Positions 54,435 to 62,970 of a stretch of 64,000 nucleotides of DNA are shown one piece after another (positions within the stretch are counted from its first letter, which is position 1; each line of letters begins with the position of its first letter). The position numbers and the translations under genes were made by a program. The notes beneath the pieces were generated by a model that ran no database searches, had not been told where the DNA came from, and saw only the letters and a list, made by a program, of their open reading frames with translations. This stretch comes from Polaribacter huanghezhanensis (GTDB lineage: Bacteria; Bacteroidota; Bacteroidia; Flavobacteriales; Flavobacteriaceae): contig NZ_CP128595.1 in assembly GCF_030444335.1 (NCBI RefSeq), forward strand, positions 868,001 through 932,000, written 5' to 3'.

Positions 54435-55261
54435 TTACACTCGTAAATTTTGCAGATAAAAGATTTAGAAATAAACAAAAATGGAACACATTTTCCGCAA
54501 AATTGTTTGGAAGATTTGACCAAGTTTTAGAGTATAGTTTCTCTAATTTAAATGAAGAAATATTATTGGTAAATAAAGAAAGCCTTAAATACAGAAATAA
54601 AGGAGCAGGGAACTATTTTTGGAAACCATATATTGTAGAGAAAGCGTTAAATAAAATTAATGAAGGCGATTATTTAATGTATGCAGATAGCGGTACTTTT
54701 TTTCTAAAAAGTGTTTTACCGATTGTAAAATATATGGGGGAAAAAAACAAAGACATACTTTGTTTTAGATTACCATTGATAGAAAAACAATGGACAAAAA
54801 GAGATGCTTTTTTATTAATGGATTGTGATTTAGAAAGATACACTGATTCATCACAGACTTTGGCTACCTTTTTTTTAGTAAAAAAAACTAAAAAAGCAAT
54901 TGATTTTATTTCATCATATAAAAAATATTGTTTTGATAGTAGAATATTAAGTGATAATCTAAATGTATTAGGTAAAGAAAACTATCAAGGTTTTATTGAG
55001 CATAGACACGATCAATCAGTTTTAAGCTTGTTGTCTAAAAAAGACAGTAATGTCTTAATAGAAGGCGATATTAGCGACTATGGATATTTTCCAAATAAAT
55101 ATATTAAAGATAAAAATAGGTTATACAACCCAGAAACATTAAACATAAAAAACACTATATTTAAAGGAACTCTAATTTCTAACAGAAGCGAACACCCAAT
55201 AATTTATTTAGTAAAATATAGTATTAAAAGAATATTGTTGATGATTGGTATTAAAAGTTAA
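54431..55261 (+). CDS. Putative glycosyltransferase of the WKPY type
   Basis: A 276-residue cytosolic protein without a clear named family. The block GAGNYFWKPYIVEKAL (58-73) followed by EGDYLMYADSGTFF (78-91) resembles the donor-binding region of nucleotide-sugar transferases found in capsule loci. YADSG may act in place of a DxD motif. A third block is FIEHRHDQSVLSLL (189-202), typical of the same group. Position inside the sugar operon supports a transferase role. The sugar donor and acceptor are unknown. Confidence 0.65.
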   Translation: MITLVNFADKRFRNKQKWNTFSAKLFGRFDQVLEYSFSNLNEEILLVNKESLKYRNKGAGNYFWKPYIVEKALNKINEGDYLMYADSGTFFLKSVLPIVKYMGEKNKDILCFRLPLIEKQWTKRDAFLLMDCDLERYTDSSQTLATFFLVKKTKKAIDFISSYKKYCFDSRILSDNLNVLGKENYQGFIEHRHDQSVLSLLSKKDSNVLIEGDISDYGYFPNKYIKDKNRLYNPETLNIKNTIFKGTLISNRSEHPIIYLVKYSIKRILLMIGIKS

Positions 55262-55263
55262 AA

Positions 55264-56049
55264 ATGAAAACAGAAACACCTTTGTTTTCTATTGTAACGG
55301 TTTCTTACAATAGTGAGAAAACCATAAGAGACACAATAAAATCTGTTTTAAATCAGGTATTTACGAATTTTGAATATATTCTTGTTGATGGAAAATCAAC
55401 CGACAAAACTGTTGAAATAATTAAAAGTTTTGAAAATCAATTTAAAGAAAAAAAAATTCCGTATCAATGGATTTCAGAAAAAGATGCAGGAATTTATGAC
55501 GCCATGAACAAAGGGCTAAAGTTAGCTTCTGGAGAAATTATAGGCATTTTAAATAGCGATGATTGGTATACAAAAACGGCTATTTCAACAGTAGTAGAAA
55601 AGAATCAAAACAATACAAATACAATAATATCAGGTAAAAAAAATAAAGTAAATTCTAAAAAAGAGATTTTAAAAACCATTCAAAATAAAAAAGACATTGC
55701 TGCTTATATACATAAAATAATGCCAATTAATCACCCAGCTACTTTTGTCCACAAAACAGTTTATGACAAAATAGGTTTGTTTGATACGCAATACAAATTA
55801 TCTGCAGATTACGATCTAATTTATCGGGCTTTTAATGCAAATGCATCATTTTTATTTGTTGATGAGGTTTTGGTAAATATGCGAAATACTGGAGCAACAC
55901 ATCAATCAAAAAATTTATTTATTACAGCAAAAGAAGATTATCATATTAGAAAAAAAAATAAAGTTACACTTGCTTTTTTTTACTATTTAAAAAGAATAGG
56001 ATTTAATTATTTAGTAATTATTAGAGGTTATCTTTTTAAAAACCGTTAA
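55264..56049 (+). CDS. Family 2 glycosyltransferase
   Basis: A 261-residue GT-A enzyme. FSIVTVSYNSEKTIRDTIKS is the nucleotide-binding strand, followed by FEYILVDGKSTDKTVEII. The WISEKDAGIYDAMNKGLKLA block and ILNSDDWY (DD of the DxD) are the strongest signs. INHPATFVHKTVYDKIGLFD is the acceptor-side block. It resembles WcaA-like transferases of colanic-acid and O-antigen operons. It starts two bases after the preceding gene. Confidence 0.9.
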   Translation: MKTETPLFSIVTVSYNSEKTIRDTIKSVLNQVFTNFEYILVDGKSTDKTVEIIKSFENQFKEKKIPYQWISEKDAGIYDAMNKGLKLASGEIIGILNSDDWYTKTAISTVVEKNQNNTNTIISGKKNKVNSKKEILKTIQNKKDIAAYIHKIMPINHPATFVHKTVYDKIGLFDTQYKLSADYDLIYRAFNANASFLFVDEVLVNMRNTGATHQSKNLFITAKEDYHIRKKNKVTLAFFYYLKRIGFNYLVIIRGYLFKNR

Positions 56050-56055
56050 CATAAA

Positions 56056-57291
56056 ATGATAAAGAAGCTTTTTTACCTTTTTATTTTTTTCGCGCCATTT
56101 ACTAGTTTTTTTGCGCTATCTGCTTGGTTAAGAGTTCCTGTGGTAATAAACCAATTATTGTTTATTGTATTGTTAGTTAGTATTTTTAAAACAGATAAAG
56201 TAAAGACAAAATGGATTGAAAAAGAAGATTTATTTTTACTTGCTTTTTTAGTTCTAGTTTGGGTTAGTTTTGTATTTGGGTTTCGAGAAAAACGAAGTTT
56301 AAACCATTCTTTAGCATATACCAATTGTATTTTGTTTTATTTTTTTATGATAAAGTATGTGGTTCAACTTCTTAAGATAAAATCACTACAAATAGCAAAA
56401 ATTGCTTATTGGTCATTTTGTTTAAGTTCCATAATTATTATAACAGATTTTATAGGTAAAAATTACTTTAATGTAAGCATTAGAATTCTTTTTTCTGAAG
56501 CAGATGGCATTATTAGTAATATGGATTATTTTATTAGGTCTGGTTTTAAAAGAGTTGGTGGAGTTGCAGAAGAACCAGGAACGATGTCTGTTTTTTATAA
56601 TATTTACTTTGGTATATCACTCTATTATCTATACATAAAAAAGAAGGTTAAGCATTATCTTTTTATAGCTGTACTTTTTATAGTATCACATTTTGCTATG
56701 CTTTCAAATGCAGGAATTGTATTGCCTATTATAGCTGCAGTTTTAATTTTTGCGATTAATAAATTAAAACAGTTAAAAATTTCTCAAAAACAACTCTTAT
56801 TACTTTTAAGTATTACTACAATATTACTTATCTCCACAATTGTTATTTTATTATTTGATATTGGTAATACAGCTCAGTTTTTAAAACAATTTTTTAATAA
56901 AATATTCTTTAGCGAAACAACAGAATATTCGTCAAGTGGACAACGATTATTACAATGGAAAAGAGCGTTGTCTAATTTTATTAAAAACCCAATTTTTGGA
57001 AACGGACCAGGTTTTGGTGTTGATCAAGATGCCGAAGGATATTTAAGTGTCTATTTAACAATATTATCCGATTTAGGTATTTTAGCGCTCCTATTTTTCT
57101 TGTCTTTTCAAGAAACAATAATTAAAAAAACCCTAAAATTAAATGCTCCAATACGAAGCTTTTTATTGTTTTCTGTAATTACATCCTTTTTACACCTTAT
57201 AATAGTTGCTGATTTTTATCATGCGCCTTTATGGATTTTATTTGGCTTTATTCAATTAGTTTATAAAGAACAAAAAGAATTACAGTTATGA
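56056..57291 (+). CDS. O-antigen polymerase-like membrane protein (Wzy candidate)
   Basis: A 411-residue polytopic protein with about 10-12 helices. The late periplasmic loop has SSSGQRLLQWKRALSNFIKN and the block IFGNGPGFGVDQDAEGYLSVYLTIL, the pattern of Wzy_C/O-antigen polymerases. AEEPGTMSVFYNIYFG is another conserved block of such proteins in Bacteroidota. Together with the second Wzy/WaaL-like protein at 58348, one is probably the polymerase and the other the ligase, but sequence alone does not settle which. Confidence 0.78.
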   Translation: MIKKLFYLFIFFAPFTSFFALSAWLRVPVVINQLLFIVLLVSIFKTDKVKTKWIEKEDLFLLAFLVLVWVSFVFGFREKRSLNHSLAYTNCILFYFFMIKYVVQLLKIKSLQIAKIAYWSFCLSSIIIITDFIGKNYFNVSIRILFSEADGIISNMDYFIRSGFKRVGGVAEEPGTMSVFYNIYFGISLYYLYIKKKVKHYLFIAVLFIVSHFAMLSNAGIVLPIIAAVLIFAINKLKQLKISQKQLLLLLSITTILLISTIVILLFDIGNTAQFLKQFFNKIFFSETTEYSSSGQRLLQWKRALSNFIKNPIFGNGPGFGVDQDAEGYLSVYLTILSDLGILALLFFLSFQETIIKKTLKLNAPIRSFLLFSVITSFLHLIIVADFYHAPLWILFGFIQLVYKEQKELQL

Positions 57292-58373
57292 AAATAATAC
57301 ATGTAATTACGGCTTTCGGAATTGGTGGAGCAGAAAAACTACTTAAAAATATTGTTAACAAACAAGTTAAAGAGCACGATGTTTATTTGGTGTACTTTAA
57401 AGATAAAAATGATTTAGTAGATGAACTTGATAAAAAAATTCATATAAAGCAAATTCCTTTTTCGAGACATATTGTTACAAATCTTAAAAAGTTTTATGAA
57501 CAAGTACAACCAGATATTATTCATACGCATTTAGGTCATGCAGATTTATTAGGGATTTGGAGCGCAAGAAAAACAAAAGCAGCACTATTTTGTACAATGC
57601 ATAATATTTATTTTAAGAAAAATTATTTAGATTTTTTCTTCTTTAAATTATATACATTTTTGTTCCTAAATGCAGCAAAAAACACACATGTAATTTCAAT
57701 TTCAAAAGCTGTTGAAAAACACGTTGTCAAAAAGTTAAAAGTACCTAAAGAAAGATCTCATGTATTAAAAAATGCAATTTCACCAAAAGAGATTGAGAAA
57801 AAAAACAAATTAAAAGACACTATAAGATTGCTCTTTGTTGGGCGGTTGGAAAAACAAAAATCGGTAGAAACCTTACTAAAAGCAATAGCAATTTTAAAGA
57901 ATAAACAACTTAAAAAAGAGTTTAAATTAACAATTGTTGGTGATGGTAGTTTAAGAAAAGAGTTAAAATTACTATCAAAAAAATTAAAAATAAATCACCT
58001 TGTAACCTTTAAAGGAGAACAAAAAGATGTAGATGCTTATTATAGCATATCAGATATTTTTATCTTACCATCTATTTTTGAGGGTTTTGGAATTGTAATT
58101 ATTGAGGCAATTAGAGCAAAAGTAGCGGTAATTGCTTCAAATATTGAAGGGCCAGCTGAGCTAATAGATAATGGTAAAAACGGACTATTGTTTCCGGTAA
58201 AAAACGAAAAGATTCTTGCAAATAAAATAGAACTGCTAATTATCAATGATGCAAAAAGAGAAGAACTTATTGATAATGGTTATAAAACTTTTACAAAACA
58301 CGACCATATTGACACTTCTGTAAAAAAACTAAATAATTTATACCTAAATGTTTACAATCAAAAAAACACTTAA
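57288..58373 (+). CDS. Family 4 glycosyltransferase
   Basis: A 361-residue GT-B enzyme. N-terminal IIHVITAFGIGGAEKLLKN and DIIHTHLGHADLLGIW form the acceptor domain. The donor domain has LLFVGRLEKQKSVETLLKAI and LTIVGDGSLRKELKLLS. The catalytic E-x7-E block is ILPSIFEGFGIVIIEAIRA, and VIASNIEGPAELI follows. A sugar-nucleotide donor such as GDP-fucose or a dTDP-deoxysugar is possible. Overlaps both neighbours (4 and 26 bases). Confidence 0.93.
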   Translation: MKIIHVITAFGIGGAEKLLKNIVNKQVKEHDVYLVYFKDKNDLVDELDKKIHIKQIPFSRHIVTNLKKFYEQVQPDIIHTHLGHADLLGIWSARKTKAALFCTMHNIYFKKNYLDFFFFKLYTFLFLNAAKNTHVISISKAVEKHVVKKLKVPKERSHVLKNAISPKEIEKKNKLKDTIRLLFVGRLEKQKSVETLLKAIAILKNKQLKKEFKLTIVGDGSLRKELKLLSKKLKINHLVTFKGEQKDVDAYYSISDIFILPSIFEGFGIVIIEAIRAKVAVIASNIEGPAELIDNGKNGLLFPVKNEKILANKIELLIINDAKREELIDNGYKTFTKHDHIDTSVKKLNNLYLNVYNQKNT

Positions 58374-59697
58374 AAACATTCCTTATAATAAGGCAACAAT
58401 ACTTCTTTTTTTGTTGGTATCATTTAGTTTTCCAGCATTAGTTAAAATTGTGGTTCCATTGTTTATTGTGGTTGCTTTTTTTCAGTTTTATCAAGTATTA
58501 AGAAACAAGATTACTATAGATTATTTATTAGAAACATATTTTTATCTTCTTGTATATTCACTTATTTTCTTTAGAAGCATTCACACACTTATTTTAGTAT
58601 TTAATTTAATTTTTTACTTTTACTATACATTAAAATCTAAAGAGAGGTTTAAGATTAGTGCTCTAAAGAATGAGTTTTTAATATTCTTTTTCTTCTGCTT
58701 AATAGTAGTAAATCAGCTTACTTTTCAACCTTATTTAAAAACAATTGATACTTATTTATATTTATTGTTTTACCCTTTATTATTTTTCTTAATAAAAAAA
58801 AGTAAAATTCTTTTTACCATTGAGAATGCTTTAAAAACATTTATTGTAAGTGTTTTAACGGCAACTCTATTTTTGTTTTTTATTAATTTATTTCAAGATA
58901 ATTTAACACTTAAAACCAATACTTTTTTTGCAGAACCACTTGGTTTAACACATGTATATTTTGGACTTTCTTTAGGTGTTGCCTTTGGTTTTGTTTTAAT
59001 TTTGTTAGAAAAGGAAACGTATTTAATTAATAAGATTAGTACTTACTTTTTATTAGCTATTTTTTTAATATTGCTAATTTATATTGGTGCAAGAACATCT
59101 TTTGTTGCAACATTTATAATTTTAGGTGTTTTTTTATTTAAGAAAATTCCATTAGTTTTTTATAAAAAAATAACTCTTTTAACAATACTTTCTTTTGTAT
59201 TTTTAACAATAAGTTTTAAAACGATACCTAGAGTAAAACAAGATTTGTTTTTTATTAAAAAGGTATATATCTCTGTTACAACTAATGACACACAGGATTT
59301 GGTTCAAAATTCATGGAGAAATATTTATCAACGTTTTTTAGTAACCAAATACTCAATTAATGAGATTAAAGAAAATCTACTTTTAGGCATTGGAAATCAC
59401 AACACAAAAAGAATTTTAGGGGGAAAAATTCATAAAGAAGGATATTTATATTTTGAGGCTATAAACCCACACAATCAATATCTTCATGTTTTATTAGGAA
59501 TGGGTCTTTTTTCTTTTTTATACTTTTTAGTAATGATGGGTAATTTTTTTAAAATGCCATCATCGCACATGTATTTCCTTTTCTTTTTTATATTGATAAT
59601 GTTCACAGAATCTGTTTTAGTAAGAGTAAAAGGAATTTCTATATTTTTCCTTTTTGTATTAATTTTATCATTAAAAAAGAGCCCTTTACATGATTAA
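58348..59697 (+). CDS. O-antigen ligase/polymerase-like membrane protein
   Basis: A 449-residue polytopic protein. The Wzy_C-like region includes IYIGARTSFVATFIILGVFL and VQNSWRNIYQRFLVTKYSI. The later periplasmic loop LLLGIGNHNTKRILGG and EAINPHNQYLHVLLGMGLFSF carries the conserved His of the ligase family (NPHNQYL). This HNxY-type block makes WaaL-like ligase slightly more likely than polymerase. The start overlaps the preceding GT4 gene by 26 bases; the stop overlaps the next gene by eight. Confidence 0.82.
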   Translation: MFTIKKTLKNIPYNKATILLFLLVSFSFPALVKIVVPLFIVVAFFQFYQVLRNKITIDYLLETYFYLLVYSLIFFRSIHTLILVFNLIFYFYYTLKSKERFKISALKNEFLIFFFFCLIVVNQLTFQPYLKTIDTYLYLLFYPLLFFLIKKSKILFTIENALKTFIVSVLTATLFLFFINLFQDNLTLKTNTFFAEPLGLTHVYFGLSLGVAFGFVLILLEKETYLINKISTYFLLAIFLILLIYIGARTSFVATFIILGVFLFKKIPLVFYKKITLLTILSFVFLTISFKTIPRVKQDLFFIKKVYISVTTNDTQDLVQNSWRNIYQRFLVTKYSINEIKENLLLGIGNHNTKRILGGKIHKEGYLYFEAINPHNQYLHVLLGMGLFSFLYFLVMMGNFFKMPSSHMYFLFFFILIMFTESVLVRVKGISIFFLFVLILSLKKSPLHD

Positions 59698-60799
59698 AAT
59701 CCTACATATTGCAAGACCCGTTGCAGGTCTTGGTGTCTATATTTCTTTACTAACAAAGTATATAAATAAAAACAAGTTTAGCAACGCAATAATTTGTAAT
59801 ACAAATGATGAAATTATTGAACTTTTAGACACAAATAATCATAAAATAAGTACTTATCACGCAAATCTTATAAGAAAAATAAATCTAATAAACGATGTCA
59901 AAACTTTTTTTAAAATTGTAAAAATTTTAAAAAAAGAGCGCCCAGATATTATTCATTGTCATAGTGCTAAAGCTGGAATTTTAGGAAGATTAGCTGGAGC
60001 ATATTTAAAAATAACAACATTTTATACTCCGCATGCTTATTCTTATTTAAGTGCAGAAGGTAAATTTAAAAAGTATTTTTTTAAAAAACTAGAAAAACTA
60101 CTTGGGTTTTTACCTTCAAAAACAATAGCTTGTTCAGAATCTGAATATATAAGAGCTACAACAGATATTAATATTGCTAAAGATAAAGTTTTGCTTTGGT
60201 GCAACTCGGTAGAAGATGTTTTTGTTTCAGAAAAAGCGGCAATTTCTGAAGTGCTTCCAAAAGAATATATTTGTACTATTGGAAGAGTTTCGTATCAAAA
60301 AAATATTCAACTTTTAATCGAATCCATAAAAATTGTAAAAAAGAAAAATGCAGCTATTCATCTTGTAATTCTTGGAGCAGGATTATATTCTCCGATGTTA
60401 AATCAGGTAAATCAATTAATTAATAAACACTCTTTAAAGGATAACATTACAATAATCCCTTGGCTAAAAAGAACTAAAACGTTAGCTATTTTACAACAAA
60501 GTAAATTTTATGTATCTTCATCAAGATATGAAGGTTTGCCATATTCTTTGCTAGAAGCATTAGCACTAAAAAAACCATGTGTAGTAACAAATGTTGATGG
60601 AAATAAAGATGTTATAAAAGATAATTTTAATGGATTTGTAACATTGGAAAATCCAGAAGATATTGCATTAAAAATTAATATGCTTATAGAAAATAATGAA
60701 TTGCTCCAACAATTTTCTATAAACGCAAGAAAAGAATATGAAACACGTTATGATATAGATAAAAATATAATTTTGCTAGAAAACTTATACAATCACTAA
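59690..60799 (+). CDS. Family 4 glycosyltransferase
   Basis: A 369-residue GT-B enzyme, unlike the one at 57288 in detail. KILHIARPVAGLGVYISLLTK and DIIHCHSAKAGILGRLAGAY give the N-terminal domain. HAYSYLSAEGKFKKYFFKKLE is typical of transferases acting near the lipid carrier. The donor side has ICTIGRVSYQKNIQLLIESI, VILGAGLYSPML and SSSRYEGLPYSLLEALALKKP. It precedes the initiating phosphoglycosyltransferase gene, so it may add the second sugar (inference). Confidence 0.92.
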   Translation: MIKILHIARPVAGLGVYISLLTKYINKNKFSNAIICNTNDEIIELLDTNNHKISTYHANLIRKINLINDVKTFFKIVKILKKERPDIIHCHSAKAGILGRLAGAYLKITTFYTPHAYSYLSAEGKFKKYFFKKLEKLLGFLPSKTIACSESEYIRATTDINIAKDKVLLWCNSVEDVFVSEKAAISEVLPKEYICTIGRVSYQKNIQLLIESIKIVKKKNAAIHLVILGAGLYSPMLNQVNQLINKHSLKDNITIIPWLKRTKTLAILQQSKFYVSSSRYEGLPYSLLEALALKKPCVVTNVDGNKDVIKDNFNGFVTLENPEDIALKINMLIENNELLQQFSINARKEYETRYDIDKNIILLENLYNH

Positions 60800-60811
60800 G
60801 TAAAAAAAATT

Positions 60812-62170
60812 TTGAAAAAGAGATACACCAAATTTATTATACCATTATACGTATTTATTGATTTAATAATTATTAATACGGTAATTCTTTATATTTCTGA
60901 TAAAGAATATTTACAGCCTAGTTTTTTAATTTATATCAATCTTTTTTGGATAATTTCTTCTTTTTTTAATGGATTTTACAAAGTCTTTAGGCACACCAAT
61001 TTTTTTAGAGTTTTAAGCTTATTGGCAATTCAGTTTTCATTTTTTTTCTTGGGCTTTTTCACTTATTTTTCTCTATTTAGAGAAGGAAATGTTGTAAACA
61101 ATCAAACAGTAATTCTTATCACAATTTTTTTAGGAATTGCTATTGTGAAATACAGCTTTATATATGCCTTAAAAAAGCACAGAGCAAAGGGGAATAATTT
61201 CAGAAAAGTAATTGTTCTAGGTTCTGATGAAACAGCAAAAAAAATTACCTCGCTTTTTAAAGAAAAGAAAGAACTTGGATATGAAGTGTCAGGCGTTTTT
61301 TCAGATAAAATAACCTCAAATCAAAAACTATATAAAGGGTCAATTGAAAAAAGTTACTTGTTTCTTTTAGAAGAAAATATAGATGAAGTATACTGTTCTT
61401 TATCAGAACTACATAAAGAAGAAGTAAAAAAAATTACAACGTTTGCGAACGAAAACAATATTGTAATTAAATTAATTCCCAATGCAAATGAGTTGTATAG
61501 CAAAAGATATAAAACAGAATATTATGAAGACTCCCTTTTAGTTCTAAACGTAAATAAATTACCTTTTGAATCTATAGAAAGTAAAATTATTAAAAGAGTA
61601 TTTGATGTCGTTTTTTCACTTTTCATTTTATTTTTTTTAATGATGTGGTTAACACCAATAATTTGGATTTTAATCAAATTAGAATCTAAAGGGCCTGCTT
61701 TTTTCAAACAAAAAAGAGAAGGGTTAAATGGAAAATTATTTGTTTGTTATAAGTTTAGATCAATGAAAGTTAATATAGATGCAAATTACAGACACACTAT
61801 TAAAAATGATGTAAGAATTACTAAATTTGGTGCTTTTTTACGAAAAACAAGCTTAGATGAATTGCCACAAATTTTTAATGTTTTACAAGGAAACATGAGT
61901 GTTGTTGGACCAAGACCACATTTAAAAAGTTTATCTGTAGAATACCAAAAAAATGTCAATAATTATTTAGAAAGACATACGATGAAACCAGGAATTACTG
62001 GGCTTGCTCAAGTAAGGGGGTATAGAGGCGAAATTAAAAAAAAATCAGACATCAAAAACAGAATTCGGTTAGATGTTTTTTATATAGAAAATTGGTCCAT
62101 CCTTTTAGATGTAAAAATTATCGTACAAACGATATTTAATGTGTATAAAGGGGAAGAAAAAGCTTATTAA
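60812..62170 (+). CDS. Polyprenyl phosphoglycosyltransferase (WcaJ/WbaP-like)
   Basis: A 452-residue initiating enzyme. It transfers a sugar-1-phosphate to undecaprenyl phosphate. The N-terminal four-helix region (about 5-115) is followed by a CoA-binding-like domain (FRKVIVLGSDETAKKITSLF). The C-terminal catalytic domain starts at IIKRVFDVVFSLFILFFLM. GPAFFKQKREGLNGKLF carries the catalytic Lys/Arg region, then CYKFRSM, TSLDELPQIFNVLQGNMS and VVGPRPH. It starts with TTG, unusual but supported by spacing and protein alignment. Confidence 0.92.
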   Translation: MKKRYTKFIIPLYVFIDLIIINTVILYISDKEYLQPSFLIYINLFWIISSFFNGFYKVFRHTNFFRVLSLLAIQFSFFFLGFFTYFSLFREGNVVNNQTVILITIFLGIAIVKYSFIYALKKHRAKGNNFRKVIVLGSDETAKKITSLFKEKKELGYEVSGVFSDKITSNQKLYKGSIEKSYLFLLEENIDEVYCSLSELHKEEVKKITTFANENNIVIKLIPNANELYSKRYKTEYYEDSLLVLNVNKLPFESIESKIIKRVFDVVFSLFILFFLMMWLTPIIWILIKLESKGPAFFKQKREGLNGKLFVCYKFRSMKVNIDANYRHTIKNDVRITKFGAFLRKTSLDELPQIFNVLQGNMSVVGPRPHLKSLSVEYQKNVNNYLERHTMKPGITGLAQVRGYRGEIKKKSDIKNRIRLDVFYIENWSILLDVKIIVQTIFNVYKGEEKAY

Positions 62171-62172
62171 TT

Positions 62173-62925
62173 TTGAGTGATAACATTGAAATATCAGCAA
62201 CAATTGTAGTCTATAATGAAGATGTAGAGACGCTTCAAAAAACAGTTGATTGTTTTCTAAAAACACCCCTTCCTAAAAAATTATACTTGGTTGATAATTC
62301 GCCAACAGATGTGTTAAAAGAGCACTTTAAACAAGAAGAGATAGTATATCTTTTTACTAGAAAAAATTTGGGTTTTGGAAAAGCACATAACTTGGTGATT
62401 TCAAAATTAAAATCAGAATTTCATTTAATTTTAAATCCAGATGTCACTTTTAGCCCGCAAGTTTTACCCAATTTAATACATGAATTGAATCACCAAGGAA
62501 CGGTTGCTATGATTTCTCCTCAAGTTCTATATCCAAACGGAGAATTGCAATATACGTGTAGAAAAAAGCCAACATTTTTAGAACTTATTTGTCGTAGATT
62601 AAGAATTAAAAAAGAGTTTACACAACAGCAAGAATATAGAAACTTAGATTTGTCAAAACCCTTTTATCCAGAGTTTATTCATGGTTGTTTTATGGTTTTT
62701 AAAACTCAAGATTTTAAAAATATAAATGGATTTGATGAGCGGTATTTTCTGTATCTAGAAGATGCTGATATTTGTAGAAAAGTGATTTTGAATCAAAAGA
62801 AAATTTTATATTTTCCTTCAGAAAAAATTACACATCTCCATCAAAAAGCATCAGCAAAAAGGCTAAAATTATTTTATCATCATATAATTTCTGCAATAAA
62901 ATATACTAAAAAATGGCAATTTTGA
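62173..62925 (+). CDS. Family 2 glycosyltransferase (rhamnosyltransferase-like)
   Basis: A 250-residue GT-A enzyme starting with TTG three bases after the preceding stop. ISATIVVYNEDVETLQKTVD and LYLVDNSPTDVLKEHF form the donor strand. NLGFGKAHNLVISKLKSEFHL and LNPDVTFSPQVL (DxD equivalent) follow. FIHGCFMVFKTQDFKNINGF and DERYFLYLEDADICRKVI are typical of WbbL-like rhamnosyltransferases. The specificity is not proven. It is the last gene of the polysaccharide operon. Confidence 0.88.
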   Translation: MSDNIEISATIVVYNEDVETLQKTVDCFLKTPLPKKLYLVDNSPTDVLKEHFKQEEIVYLFTRKNLGFGKAHNLVISKLKSEFHLILNPDVTFSPQVLPNLIHELNHQGTVAMISPQVLYPNGELQYTCRKKPTFLELICRRLRIKKEFTQQQEYRNLDLSKPFYPEFIHGCFMVFKTQDFKNINGFDERYFLYLEDADICRKVILNQKKILYFPSEKITHLHQKASAKRLKLFYHHIISAIKYTKKWQF

Positions 62926-62938
62926 TGTTTTCAGAATG

Positions 62939-62946
62939 TATCTTTG
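62939..62946 (+). promoter_or_regulatory. Predicted purD -7 box
   Basis: TATCTTTG, 24 bases before the purD ATG. A TTTG lies only 14 bases upstream, shorter than normal. It marks purD as a unit separate from the sugar operon. Confidence 0.55.
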
Positions 62947-62970
62947 CAGCTTAAAACAACAATACAACGA

